NCBI GenBank assembly: GCA_023386885.1
Contig: JAEWIX010000025.1
Span: forward strand, 181,982-245,981
Source: Pseudomonadota bacterium
GTDB taxonomy: Bacteria > Pseudomonadota > Alphaproteobacteria > Rhizobiales > Xanthobacteraceae
Length of the DNA stretch: 64,000 nt
Direction of reading: 5' to 3'
The notes under the pieces were generated by a model, which ran no database searches, was not told the origin of the DNA, and worked only from the letters and a program-made list of their open reading frames with translations. This document shows, piece by piece, positions 25,426-34,562 of this stretch (positions within the stretch are counted from its first letter, which is position 1; the number at the start of each line of letters is the position of its first letter). Both the position numbers and the translations under genes were made by a program.

Positions 25426-27567
25426 CTACTTCCCTGCCGGCACCACCAGCGCATCGACGATGGTGGTGCCCTCACCTTCCGGATGCACCAGCACCGGGTT
25501 GATCTCGATCTCCGCGATCTCGCCGCCATGCAACGCGGCGAGATACGAGACTTGAACGATCAGAGACGCCAGCGCGCCGACATCAGCCTTTGGCGTTCCG
25601 CGGAAACCGTGCAAAAGCGGCGCGGCCTTCAATTCGTTCAGCATCGTCACCGCTTCATCCGCGCCGACCGGCGCAGGACGATAAACGACATCCTTGAACA
25701 GTTCGGTGGTGACGCCGCCAAACCCGACCATGATCATCGGACCAAAGGTCGCGTCACGCATCGTGCCGACAATGATCTCCACACCCGGCTTCGCCATCGG
25801 CGTCAACAGCACACCTTGAATCGTCGCATCGGGTCGCCGCTCACGCGCGCGGGCCAGCAGGTCGTCGAACGCCTGCATCGCATCCCGTTCGGTCGCGATG
25901 TTGAGGTGGACACCGCCCACCTCGCTCTTGTGCGGGATATCGGCTGATTGAACCTTCATCGCCAGCGGGAGCCCCACGCGCGCGATTGCCTCATGAAGCT
26001 GATCCCGTTCTGTCACCAGAACTTCCTCCGGCGCCGGCACGCCTGCTGCGGCCAACAGACGTTTGCTGTCGTGCTCCGAAAGCCTGCCCCGACTCAGATG
26101 CGCCGCCAACTCAATGCCATTCAATCCAGCATCACCCAGCGATGCGGGAAGCCGGAATCGCGCACGCTCTACGGCGCGGCGCATCGCAACGCCGACATGC
26201 GAGAGGCCTGACAGCACGACGACGCCAGCCTTTGCCAATTCCGTCCGCGCGAAGTGCGACGGCAGGGTGTAGGTGTAGAACACGATCGGCTTGCGCTGGG
26301 CGTTGATCAACGGCTTCAACTCGTCGATCTTGAATGGAATCCGCGTCTCGTTCGACAGCGACAGCACCACCAGAATGGCATCGACCTCATCGCCCTGGGC
26401 GAGAAGTTCGATAGTTTTCTGCAGGCCACCGCTATGCACCGCTTGCGCGGTGATATCGATCGGATTGCGTGGCGAACCGTAAGACGGAATCATGCCGCGA
26501 ATGGCCGCCTGCGTTGGCGGCGAGAGTTCGGGCACCTGAAGTCCCTGCGACGAGACGACATCCGCACCCCAGATGCCGCCACCGCCCGACACAGTGACGA
26601 CTGCAACCCGATCGCCTTTCGGCAGCGGCGATGAAGCCAGCACCGCCGCGATAGCCACCGCCTCGTCGAGATCGTTGGAGATGATGAAGCCGTACTTGGC
26701 GAAAACCGCATCGTAAGCCGCCGACCATCCCGCCATGCTGGCGGTGTGCGAAGCCGCGGCGCGGCCGCCCGCGCCGGAGCGCCCGACCTTGACGACGATT
26801 ACCGGCTTGCCGACTTTCGCCGCCCGCTCGGCAGCAGCAAGAAACATTTCTGTGTCACGAATGCCTTCGAGGAACAGCAGGATAACATCGGTAGATACAT
26901 CCCGCACCATGTAGTCGAAAAATGTGCCAGCACCGAGATCGGCCTCGTTGCCGGCACTGACGACATAACTCAGCGCAATGCCGAGCGCGCGGGCGCGATT
27001 GTAGATGGCAAAGCCGATGCCGCCACTCTGCGCAACGATACCGATCCGACGTTGCGTCGCCAGCAAGCGCGGCGCATCGGGCTTCACGTCCACGGTCGGA
27101 CTGAACGTCGCCGCGACCTGACCAAGTTCGTTATAAAACCCTTCGGCGTTCGGCCCCGAAATCCGCATTCCCGTCGTGCGCGCGAGATCGGCGATGGCGT
27201 CCTGCATCGTGACACTATCGCCGCCCTCCTCGGCGAAACCGGACGAGATGATGATCGCATTTTTCACGCCGGCCGTCGCGCACTCCTTGAGCGCATCGAG
27301 CACCGCGCGCGCGGGAATGATGACGATGGCGAGATCGATCGGCTGCTTGATATCGGCGACAGACGGATAGCAAGCGAGCCCGTCGATGTTGGGGTAATTG
27401 GGATTGACCGGATAAATCCAGCCTGGAAAGCCGTTACGGCGCAGAAAGGTCAGCAGCAGACCGGGAATTTTCAGGGCGTCGCGCGATGCACCGATGATCG
27501 CGATACTGGAAGGCGCGAAGAAGCTATCCAGCGGATGGGTGCGGCTGGTCATCGGCGCGTCGGTCAT
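25426..27567 (-). CDS. ADP-forming acyl-CoA synthetase (fused alpha-beta, acetate-CoA ligase family)
   Basis: 713 aa. N-terminal CoA-binding domain (FFAPSSIAIIGASRDALKIPG), then succinyl-CoA-synthetase-like domains with the likely phospho-His in AASHTASMAGW, then a C-terminal ATP-grasp (LAMKVQSADIPHKSEVGGV ... FGPMIMVGFGG ... EIEINPVLVHPEGEG). The order alpha then beta in one chain is common in proteobacterial acyl-CoA ligases, including feruloyl-CoA and pimeloyl-type enzymes. It would charge an organic acid with CoA while turning ATP to ADP. It is the last gene of a leftward operon that converges on the enoyl-CoA hydratase gene, with only 3 bp between stops. Confidence 0.92.
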   Translation of the reverse strand: MTDAPMTSRTHPLDSFFAPSSIAIIGASRDALKIPGLLLTFLRRNGFPGWIYPVNPNYPNIDGLACYPSVADIKQPIDLAIVIIPARAVLDALKECATAGVKNAIIISSGFAEEGGDSVTMQDAIADLARTTGMRISGPNAEGFYNELGQVAATFSPTVDVKPDAPRLLATQRRIGIVAQSGGIGFAIYNRARALGIALSYVVSAGNEADLGAGTFFDYMVRDVSTDVILLFLEGIRDTEMFLAAAERAAKVGKPVIVVKVGRSGAGGRAAASHTASMAGWSAAYDAVFAKYGFIISNDLDEAVAIAAVLASSPLPKGDRVAVVTVSGGGGIWGADVVSSQGLQVPELSPPTQAAIRGMIPSYGSPRNPIDITAQAVHSGGLQKTIELLAQGDEVDAILVVLSLSNETRIPFKIDELKPLINAQRKPIVFYTYTLPSHFARTELAKAGVVVLSGLSHVGVAMRRAVERARFRLPASLGDAGLNGIELAAHLSRGRLSEHDSKRLLAAAGVPAPEEVLVTERDQLHEAIARVGLPLAMKVQSADIPHKSEVGGVHLNIATERDAMQAFDDLLARARERRPDATIQGVLLTPMAKPGVEIIVGTMRDATFGPMIMVGFGGVTTELFKDVVYRPAPVGADEAVTMLNELKAAPLLHGFRGTPKADVGALASLIVQVSYLAALHGGEIAEIEINPVLVHPEGEGTTIVDALVVPAGK

Positions 27568-27616
27568 GTTCGCTTGATCCTGAGATATGGCAGCGGTGGC
27601 GCGGCCTGAGCACAGT

Positions 27617-28381
27617 TTAGTCCGTCAGTTGGAACGCAACGCCGCCCAAAAGGAATGAATTGCCGCTGACAGCGTGGCCTTTGTCGCTGGCGGCAGCCAG
27701 CACTGCGGCAGCATCGCGAACCTGCATCATCACGCCGGTCATCAACTCGTCCGCACCTTTGACAAAGCGCAGCTGGCCGTTCACCAGCACGATCTCAGGA
27801 TCGCCATTGTCTGCCGCGCCGACAGGCACACCAATGATCGCGCTCCAGTGGCGTGCCAATCCAGCCGGATCCGGACTCTGCAATTCGACGCCAAGCAACG
27901 CTTGCGTCACCTCGGTACGGATCGACGTCTGCCAGTTTGGACCAGCCGGCGGATAGGCTCCGCGAATGTTGTCGCTGCCTTCGGTGTGGTTGAACTCGAT
28001 GAAAGCGGCACGACAGTCGCGCGGGTGCAGTTGCACGCCATGATAAGGCGGATGGTCGATGACGTTGGTAATACGCACGCCGAGCGTCGCCGCGTGGCGG
28101 CCGCGCTCGTCGGGATCGTCGCAAGCGAGGATCGCCATGTAGCCGCCGCGGTTGCCGGTGCGTTGAAGGAAACGTCCCGCCGCCGTGCCATCCTGGAACG
28201 GCGCGACCACCTCAAGCAAGGTGGTGTCGACCGGCAGCAACGCGTTCTCGAGGCCATACTTGCCGACGTGAGGATCACGATAGCACACCTCCAGGCCGAA
28301 GATCGCAGCAAGATCGCTGACCACCGGCTCAAGATCTGGAGCGACCAGACAAACCTGCCGCAGCCGCATGAAGCCTGTCAT
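27617..28381 (-). CDS. VOC superfamily (glyoxalase-like) protein
   Basis: 254 aa from ATG 28381 with AGGGG 8 nt upstream. Two tandem beta-alpha-beta-beta-beta modules: RLRQVCLVAPDLEPVVSDLAAIFGLEVCY near the N-terminus, and a second starting TEVTQALLGVELQSPDPAGLARHWSAIIG near 150. The first module has a likely metal-ligand Glu in LLEVVAPF. The start is only 1 bp past the stop of the preceding hydratase gene, so it is co-translated with it. It could act on a CoA thioester as an epimerase, lyase or dioxygenase-like enzyme; the substrate is unknown. Confidence 0.83.
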   Translation of the reverse strand: MTGFMRLRQVCLVAPDLEPVVSDLAAIFGLEVCYRDPHVGKYGLENALLPVDTTLLEVVAPFQDGTAAGRFLQRTGNRGGYMAILACDDPDERGRHAATLGVRITNVIDHPPYHGVQLHPRDCRAAFIEFNHTEGSDNIRGAYPPAGPNWQTSIRTEVTQALLGVELQSPDPAGLARHWSAIIGVPVGAADNGDPEIVLVNGQLRFVKGADELMTGVMMQVRDAAAVLAAASDKGHAVSGNSFLLGGVAFQLTD

Positions 28382-28382
28382 C

Positions 28383-29171
28383 TCAATGCCCCTGGAAGAC
28401 CGGCGTGCGCTTGGCAACGAAAGCTGCGGCCGCTTCCTTGTGATCCGCAGTGTCGCTGCAACGGGAATGATGCATCGCTTCGCCGTCGAAACAGGCTTCG
28501 AGCGAGAGTGTCTCCGCGTTATTGATGTTCTTCTTGATGTAGCCGAGCGTCACCGTCGGTCCCTGCGCCAGCGACATCGCCAGCTCCCGCGCCGCGGTCT
28601 CGATCTCGGCATCGGGGACCACCCGCGTCACCATGCCGAGCGCGTGAGCTTCCTGCGCGGACAACACCGGCGACAGCAGATAAAGCTCGCGCGCCTTGGC
28701 GCTGCCCAGCATCTGCGTCAGAAAGAACGTGCCGCCATAATCGCCGGAATAGCCGACCTTGGCGAATGCCGTGGTGATCTTGACCGAAGCGCTGGCGACG
28801 CGAAGGTCACAGGCCAATGCCATCGACAGCCCCGCGCCTGCCGCCGCGCCGTCGAGTTGCGCGACCACCGGCTTCTGCATCTGATGCAGAATACGCGACA
28901 CCTCCATGCCACGCCGCAGCGTGGTTACCTTTTCTTCGAGCGGCGGCGGCACCTTCACCGCCGCCATCGCCTTGACGTCGCCGCCGACGCAGAACGTGCC
29001 GCCGGCGCCTTTCAACAACACAGCGCGCACGCTCGTGTCGTCTGCGGCGCGGCGTGCCGCCTCCACCAGCCCAGCCACCATCTCGGCGTTCAGCGCATTG
29101 CGGCGATCCGGCCGATTCATGGTGATGGTCAGCAGACCCTGATCAAGGTCTTGCAACACGATATCGTTCAT
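28383..29171 (-). CDS. Enoyl-CoA hydratase/isomerase family protein
   Basis: 262 aa from ATG 29171, with GGAG 8 nt upstream (an extension to 29240 has no start signal). Crotonase motifs: MNRPDRRNALNAEM, GAGGTFCVGGDVKAM and LDGAAAGAGLSMALACDLRV, followed by FAKVGYSGDYGGTFFL. The Asp/Gly content at the second oxyanion position resembles the PaaG/isomerase branch more than classic crotonase. It lies between the binding-protein gene and the VOC gene in the leftward operon. Confidence 0.92.
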   Translation of the reverse strand: MNDIVLQDLDQGLLTITMNRPDRRNALNAEMVAGLVEAARRAADDTSVRAVLLKGAGGTFCVGGDVKAMAAVKVPPPLEEKVTTLRRGMEVSRILHQMQKPVVAQLDGAAAGAGLSMALACDLRVASASVKITTAFAKVGYSGDYGGTFFLTQMLGSAKARELYLLSPVLSAQEAHALGMVTRVVPDAEIETAARELAMSLAQGPTVTLGYIKKNINNAETLSLEACFDGEAMHHSRCSDTADHKEAAAAFVAKRTPVFQGH

Positions 29172-29241
29172 CCGGGCGACTCCATTGTTATGTTGTTGGA
29201 CGCCAAGGCGTCGGCCCGTGGGGCCAACGCCTTGCGCCATG

Positions 29242-30447
29242 TTACTTCTTCACCAGCGGGCAACGCGAGGCCGACAACGGCTGGAACGCCTGATCACCGG
29301 GCACTGTGGCCAACAACTTGTAGTCGTCCCAACGCCCCTTGGATTCCGCCGGTGACTTGACCTCGAACAGATACATGTCGTGGACCATGCGACCATCTTC
29401 ACGGATCTTGCCGTTCTTGGCGAACATGTCGTTGATCGGCGTATCCTTCATGATCTTCATCACGGCGGCTGAATCAGTGGTGCCGGCCTGTTTCACGGCT
29501 TTCAGATAATGCAGCACGGATGAATAGACGCCCGCCTGCGCCGAGGTGGGCACGCGCTTGACGCGTTCCATGAATCGCTTCGAGAACGCGCGGGTCTCGT
29601 CATTCATGTCCCAATAGAAGGCTTCAGCCAAAATCAGGCCATGCGCCGTCTGCAATCCGATGCTGTCGATATCGGTAATGAACGCGAGCAGCGGCGAAAC
29701 CTTCTGGCCGCTCTTCATCAAGCCGAACTCCGCAGCCTGCTTGATCGCATTGATGGTGTCGCCGCCGGCATTGGCGAGGCCGATCACTTTCGCCTTGGAG
29801 GCCTGCGCCTGCAGAAGATACGACGAAAAATCCGATGTATTCAGCGCGTGACGAACACTTCCCAACACCTTGCCGCCGGATTTGACCACAACATTTGTCG
29901 TGTCCTTTTCCAGATCATGACCGAATGCGTAGTCGGCTGTAAGAAAAAACCAGCTATCCAGTCCGGTCTTCACTGCTGCCAGGCCCGTAACATTGGCTTG
30001 GGCGTAAGTGTCGAACACATAGTGCACCGTGTACGGACCACAGGCTTCATTGGAGAGCCGGATCGAGCCCGGCCCATTGAAGATGATGATCTTGTTACGT
30101 GCCTTGGCGACCTCACCGGCGGCCAAGGCAGTCGCTGACGCCGCGACATCGATGATGGCTTCGACACCCTGATTGTCGAGCATGTCGCGCGCAATGTTGG
30201 CTGAGAGGTCGGCCTTGTTGAGATGGTCGGCCGCGATGATCTCGATCTTGCGGCCCAGCACTTCGCCGCCGAAATCTTCCGCCGCCATCTTTGCGGCGGT
30301 CTCGCTGCCAACGCCGGTGATATCGGCATAAAGGCCGGACATGTCGAGGATCGCACCGAGCTTAAGCGGCGGCTTGTTCTGCGCCAGCGCAGCGGTTGCC
30401 GAGAGCGCCAACACCGACGCCATAACACCCGATAAAATCGTCCTCAC
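29242..30447 (-). CDS. Branched-chain-amino-acid-type (LivK-like) ABC substrate-binding protein, orphan
   Basis: 401 aa from GTG 30447, preceded by GGGAGG with 6 nt spacing; a signal peptide ends SATAALAQN near residue 23. The mature start PLKLGAILDMSGLYADITGVG and IEIIAADHLNKADLSANIARDML follow the type-I periplasmic binding fold. No LivH/LivM permease or LivF/LivG ATPase is in the window, so it either borrows another transporter or acts as a sensor input. In related bacteria such receptors beside acyl-CoA genes bind aromatic acids; that is the likely theme here. Confidence 0.9.
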   Translation of the reverse strand: MRTILSGVMASVLALSATAALAQNKPPLKLGAILDMSGLYADITGVGSETAAKMAAEDFGGEVLGRKIEIIAADHLNKADLSANIARDMLDNQGVEAIIDVAASATALAAGEVAKARNKIIIFNGPGSIRLSNEACGPYTVHYVFDTYAQANVTGLAAVKTGLDSWFFLTADYAFGHDLEKDTTNVVVKSGGKVLGSVRHALNTSDFSSYLLQAQASKAKVIGLANAGGDTINAIKQAAEFGLMKSGQKVSPLLAFITDIDSIGLQTAHGLILAEAFYWDMNDETRAFSKRFMERVKRVPTSAQAGVYSSVLHYLKAVKQAGTTDSAAVMKIMKDTPINDMFAKNGKIREDGRMVHDMYLFEVKSPAESKGRWDDYKLLATVPGDQAFQPLSASRCPLVKK

Positions 30448-30610
30448 CTGTATCCTCCCGATGCGCTTTTGTTTGAGCGACAGTGTTGCCGCCGCGGAAC
30501 AATCATGGCGCAATGGCTCGCCAGCGGCAACCGATCGCTCGTTCGCCGCGCTTTATAAGTGCGATGGTGATGCGGGACGGCTATAGTTTTTCCATCGAAC
30601 GGAATGAGCG

Positions 30611-31405
30611 ATGCCCCCGATACGATTGAGCAACATCTCGGTGCCGGCATGCACGATGCTCTTTGCATTGATCGCTTTGAATCTTGGAGACATCGCCGTT
30701 GCCGCGGCCGCCAGTTGCGGCAGTGAGATGTTGGGGCAAGGCCGCGTGACGCATGTCATCGACGCCCGAACGCTCCAGTTAAGTGATGGCCGCCAAATTC
30801 GGCTCGCGGCCATCGAACCTCCTTCCAATTCCGCAACGGCGAAGGCGACATTAACTGCGCTCGTCAACAATCGCGATGTCTCACTTTGGGGCGACGATGA
30901 TGCACCGGACCGCTACGGCCGGCAGCATGCCTTCGTTGTCCTCCCCGGGGCCGACACGACCGTGCAGGACATGCTGCTTCGCGCCGGAGCGGTGATGGTG
31001 ACAGGAACCACGGCGGCCGGGGGCTGTCGAAAGGAACTCGTTACTGCCGAAGCCGCGGCGCGACAGGCTGGACAAGGCATCTGGGCCGCGCCGGATGTCA
31101 TAAAAAATGCAAGGAGCCCGGGCGATATTCTGGCAAAGCTAGGGCAATTCACCTTGGTCGAAGGCAAGGTGGTGTCCGCCCGTCAATCTGGCGCAACATT
31201 CTACCTCAACTTCGGATGGCGCTGGCGGCAAGACTTCGCTGTGATTATTCCGAGGCGAATGATAGGGTTGCTGGCGCGGGACGGCATCGACGTCAAAACG
31301 CTGGCGGGCCACAGGATCAGGGTGCGAGGTTGGGTCGAGCAACGGGGCGGTCCGCGCATCGAAGTGCGTGGAACCGGGCAGGTCGAAGTCCTCGATCGCT
31401 CGTGA
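30611..31405 (+). CDS. Secreted thermonuclease (SNase)-like protein
   Basis: 264 aa. A hydrophobic leader covers residues about 12-34. The OB-fold SNase segment begins QGRVTHVIDARTLQLSDGRQIRLAAIEPP; compared with the usual DGDT-x-x-L...RLxGIDAPE, Asp of DGDT is replaced (DART) and the catalytic Glu/Arg pair is partly altered (RLAAIEPPS). DDAPDRYGRQHAFVVLPG keeps the family's second block. A C-terminal strand-rich region (residues about 180-260) resembles another OB fold. Nuclease activity is uncertain because of the changed residues. Confidence 0.75.
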   Translation: MPPIRLSNISVPACTMLFALIALNLGDIAVAAAASCGSEMLGQGRVTHVIDARTLQLSDGRQIRLAAIEPPSNSATAKATLTALVNNRDVSLWGDDDAPDRYGRQHAFVVLPGADTTVQDMLLRAGAVMVTGTTAAGGCRKELVTAEAAARQAGQGIWAAPDVIKNARSPGDILAKLGQFTLVEGKVVSARQSGATFYLNFGWRWRQDFAVIIPRRMIGLLARDGIDVKTLAGHRIRVRGWVEQRGGPRIEVRGTGQVEVLDRS

Positions 31406-31591
31406 GCGGTGACAGTCGGGGATGGGAACCGGCCCCCATTTCGAAAACGCGATGGAATTTCAGGTTCCACAGCACGATCCGATTCAATTTGGATGGATCG
31501 TCCTTTAGGATGCGACTGCGAGGCGGATTACGGCCGGACCGCGATAACAAAGGGCGCGTAATCGCGGGACAGGATTGACACCATTGCAACT

Positions 31592-33124
31592 ATGGAGGCC
31601 CTGCATCCAGGGACGCCACGGATAGCGACTGTGACGAGGCAAGTGGGACAACGACACAGGATCGGCCTTCAGCGACGCTATCTGGCGGCGATTGCTTGCG
31701 TTTGCGCGTCACTCGCCTTATCCGGTTGCGGTGACATGAGCCGCTTTCAGGTCGCCTCTCCGTCGACCGAAAGGGCAGCGAAGCCGGCGCGTGTGGCGTC
31801 GTCCTCTTCCGCGACGGAACGCGAGCACGAGCGCATTCTGGCCTCCTATGGTGGCGCATATGACGACCCGCGGCTGGAAAGTCTGATTACCAGGACCGTA
31901 AACCGGCTGGTGGCGGCGTCCGACCGTCCCGACCTCTCTTACAGGGTGACTATCCTCAACTCTGGTGCAGTCAACGCCTTCGCGCTGCCGACCGGCCAGC
32001 TCTACGTCACGCGCGGACTGATCGCGCTCGCCAGCGACACCTCCGAATTGTCGTCAGTGTTGTCGCACGAGATGGCCCATGTGCTGGCGAAGCACGCCGC
32101 GATCCGTGAGGACCAGGCCAAGCGTGCTGCGCTCGTGACGCGTGTGGTCAAGGAAATGGGCAACGACCCCGACATCACCGCGCTTGCGCTGGCCAAGACC
32201 AAGCTGACGATGGCGAGCTTCTCGCGGTCGCAGGAGTTCGAGGCCGACGGCATCGGCGTCGGCATTTCGGCGCGAGCGCATTTCGACCCGTTCGGCGCGT
32301 CGCGATTTCTCACGGCGATGGAGCGCAACGCCGCTCTGAAGGCTGGGCGCAATTCGATTGATCCGCGCTCGCAGGACTTCCTGTCGTCACATCCTGCAAC
32401 GCCGGAGCGCGTCCAGAATGCGCAGGCGATCGCACGACAGTTCAGTTCGCCGCAGAACGGCGAACGCGACCACGACGCCTATCTCGCCGCGATCGACAAC
32501 ATGGTCTATGGCGAAGATCCGAGCGAAGGATTCGTGCGCGGTCGGCGCTTCTTGCATCCGAAACTGGGCTTCACGTTCCAGGCGCCAAGCGGCTATACGC
32601 TGGACAACACCGCACAGGCGGTCATTGGCGTTCGCAACGGCGGCGATCAGGCGATGCGTTTCGATGTGGTGCGGGTGCCGGCGGAGCAATCGCTCGGCGA
32701 TTATCTCAACTCGGGGTGGATGGAGAACGTCGACAAGAACTCCACCGAGCAACTCACCATCAACGGCTTCCCCGCCGCGTCAGTGACCGCGCGCGGCGAT
32801 CAATGGCAGTTCCGCGTCTATGCGTTGCGGTTCGGCAGCGACGTCTATCGCTTCATCTTCGCGTCCCGGCAGAAGAATCTCGCGAGCGAAGAGAACGCCA
32901 AGGAAACCATCAAATCATTCCGCCGCCTGACGCTGGAAGAAATCCAGGCCGCGCGGCCACTGCGCATCAAAATCGTCGCCGTTCAGCCGGGCGATACCGT
33001 CGAATCATTATCGCGGCGGATGAGCGGGGTCGATCATCCCGAGCAGCGCTTCCGGATGCTCAACGGCATCGACAACGCCGGCAAGGTCAAGCCGGGCGAG
33101 CACGTCAAGCTCGTGGTGGACTGA
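31592..33124 (+). CDS. M48-family metalloprotease lipoprotein with C-terminal LysM domain
   Basis: 510 aa if ATG 31592 is used; GTG codons at 31631 and 31643 are alternatives just before the signal sequence. Lipobox LALSGC puts the lipidated Cys at 46. Zinc motif HEMAH at 159-163 and third ligand Glu in SQEFEAD near 217 are intact. A second domain (about 305-445) is of unknown fold, and residues about 460-510 (VQPGDTVESLSRRM ... LNGIDNAGKVKPGEHVKL) form a LysM peptidoglycan-binding module. This resembles the BepA/LoiP-like proteases that remove misassembled outer-membrane proteins. A bidirectional terminator follows. Confidence 0.9.
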   Translation: MEALHPGTPRIATVTRQVGQRHRIGLQRRYLAAIACVCASLALSGCGDMSRFQVASPSTERAAKPARVASSSSATEREHERILASYGGAYDDPRLESLITRTVNRLVAASDRPDLSYRVTILNSGAVNAFALPTGQLYVTRGLIALASDTSELSSVLSHEMAHVLAKHAAIREDQAKRAALVTRVVKEMGNDPDITALALAKTKLTMASFSRSQEFEADGIGVGISARAHFDPFGASRFLTAMERNAALKAGRNSIDPRSQDFLSSHPATPERVQNAQAIARQFSSPQNGERDHDAYLAAIDNMVYGEDPSEGFVRGRRFLHPKLGFTFQAPSGYTLDNTAQAVIGVRNGGDQAMRFDVVRVPAEQSLGDYLNSGWMENVDKNSTEQLTINGFPAASVTARGDQWQFRVYALRFGSDVYRFIFASRQKNLASEENAKETIKSFRRLTLEEIQAARPLRIKIVAVQPGDTVESLSRRMSGVDHPEQRFRMLNGIDNAGKVKPGEHVKLVVD

Positions 33125-33170
33125 CCGGTCCTTAAACTGGCGCCGACGGATCACGCCCGCTTTGCAAACA

Positions 33171-33200
33171 AAAAGCCCGGCCATTGGCCGGGCTTTTGCG
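33171..33200. terminator. Strong bidirectional rho-independent terminator
   Basis: AAAAGCCCGGCC and GGCCGGGCTTTT form a 12-bp stem around ATT, with an A-run on one side and T-run on the other. It separates the M48 gene (plus) and the CarD gene (minus), which converge. Confidence 0.9.
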
Positions 33201-33229
33201 TCTGAATCAGCTTTCGTGCGAGGAGGCGA

Positions 33230-34300
33230 TCAGGCCGCCGCGTCGGTGACAGCGCTGTCGTCGTCTTCGGCGTCGATATCCGAATCGCCATCAGCGTCGG
33301 CTTCGGTTTCCGCCTTGGCACCACGGCGCGGGCTCTTGGCGAGCTGACCTTCGATCTCCTTGACCGCTTCGGTCTCGGTGACGTGCTGAACGACCGCAAT
33401 CTCGCGCGCCAACCGGTCAAGTGCCGCTTCGTAAAGCTGCCGCTCGCTGTAGGACTGCTCGGGCTGCGATTCCGAACGATAGAGATCGCGAACCACTTCC
33501 GCGATTGCAACGATGTCGCCCGAATTGATCTTCGCTTCGTACTCCTGGGCGCGGCGCGACCACATCGTCCGCTTGACGCGTGCACGACCCTTGAGGGTCT
33601 CCAGTGCACGCTTGACCAGCGCCGGCTCCGACAGCTTGCGCATGCCGACATTGGCGACCTTGGCCGTCGGCACCCGCAGCGTCATCTTGTCCTTCATGAA
33701 GTTGATGACGAACAGTTCGAGCTTGGCGCCGGCGATTTCCTGCTCCTCGATCGCCAGAATCTGGCCGACACCGTGAGCCGGATAGACGACGAACTCGTTG
33801 GTCTTGAAACCCTGGCGCTGGGTCAGCGCCTTCTTCGGCTCCTCAACGCGGACCGGAGCAACCGGCGTCTTCACGACCTTCGCCGCAACCACGGGCTTGC
33901 TCGGTGCCGCTTTCGCCACAGCCGGCTTGGTAGCGGTGGGCGCCTTGGCCACGGGAGCCTTAACCACCGCTTTGGGCGCGGTCGCCTTGGATGCGGCAGG
34001 CTTGGAGGCAACAGCCTTCTCGGCGGCTTTCGCAGTCTTTTTCAGCATTTCACTTCTTTTGTTCTTGGAGGATTTCGCCGCCGATGGTTTGGCGGTCGAA
34101 GATTTGGCGGTCGACAATTTGCCGGTGGACGACTTGACGGCAGCCGATTTAGCGGGTGAAGTCTTGGCACTCGATGACTTTGCGGATCCCCGCGCCGTCT
34201 TGGCAGACCCACGAGCTCGGTTCTTGGGTGTGCTGCGGCTGGCCGCAGTCGACTTTCCCGCACCCTTCGAGATACTCTTTTTACGCGTTTTCTGTGACAC
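33230..34300 (-). CDS. carD: CarD-family transcription regulator with long Lys/Ala/Ser-rich N-terminal tail
   Basis: The CarD core starts at QRQGFKTNEFVVYPAHGVGQI and includes the RNA-polymerase-interacting Tudor-like part, then the C-terminal helical DNA-binding part (VGMRKLSEPALVKRALETLKG, MWSRRAQEYEAKINSGD). CarD binds the RNAP beta subunit and steadies open promoter complexes, mainly at rRNA and stress promoters. Here the core is preceded by about 160 residues of repeated K/A/S/T/P (SAKSS, TAKPSAAKSS, APKAVVKAPVAKAP), like a histone-H1 tail, and followed by an acidic tail (EADADGDSDIDAEDDDS). GTG 34300 gives 356 aa; ATG 34048 (MLKKTAKAAEK) would give 272 aa and cannot be excluded. Confidence 0.9.
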   Translation of the reverse strand: MSQKTRKKSISKGAGKSTAASRSTPKNRARGSAKTARGSAKSSSAKTSPAKSAAVKSSTGKLSTAKSSTAKPSAAKSSKNKRSEMLKKTAKAAEKAVASKPAASKATAPKAVVKAPVAKAPTATKPAVAKAAPSKPVVAAKVVKTPVAPVRVEEPKKALTQRQGFKTNEFVVYPAHGVGQILAIEEQEIAGAKLELFVINFMKDKMTLRVPTAKVANVGMRKLSEPALVKRALETLKGRARVKRTMWSRRAQEYEAKINSGDIVAIAEVVRDLYRSESQPEQSYSERQLYEAALDRLAREIAVVQHVTETEAVKEIEGQLAKSPRRGAKAETEADADGDSDIDAEDDDSAVTDAAA

Positions 34301-34406
34301 AGCCTGTGCGCGACAAACGCTCGCGCCCCTGTTCAAGATTTTCCATGAGAACCCATCAGGGCCAAAACGGCGGCGCGAACAGGGTCCGGCTTGCTGGATG
34401 TGTCTT

Positions 34407-34434
34407 ACAATAGCACATTTCCTGCAAAAATCAA
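34407..34434 (-). promoter_or_regulatory. Candidate sigma-70 promoter for carD
   Basis: On the minus strand TTGATT (34434-34429) and TATTGT (34412-34407) are separated by 16 bp, about 105 bp upstream of GTG 34300. Fits the spacing of housekeeping promoters; not otherwise supported. Confidence 0.4.
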
Positions 34435-34441
34435 TGGTTTA

Positions 34442-34477
34442 TGCCCGGACAACGCAACCGTTGCCGGGTTTTGCAGG
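34442..34477. terminator. Hairpin with T-run between carD and fdxA
   Basis: CCCGG-ACAACG and CGTTG-CCGGG form an interrupted stem followed by TTTT on the plus strand. On the minus strand, where the genes lie, the U-run is missing, so it may serve only as a weak end for the ferredoxin transcript. Confidence 0.35.
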
Positions 34478-34562
34478 CCAACCTTGCCAATAAGGTTAAG
34501 TTTAAACGCCTATCGGCCGCGATCGTCGCTCATGGAAACGGCGAACAGCCCTCAAATGATCT

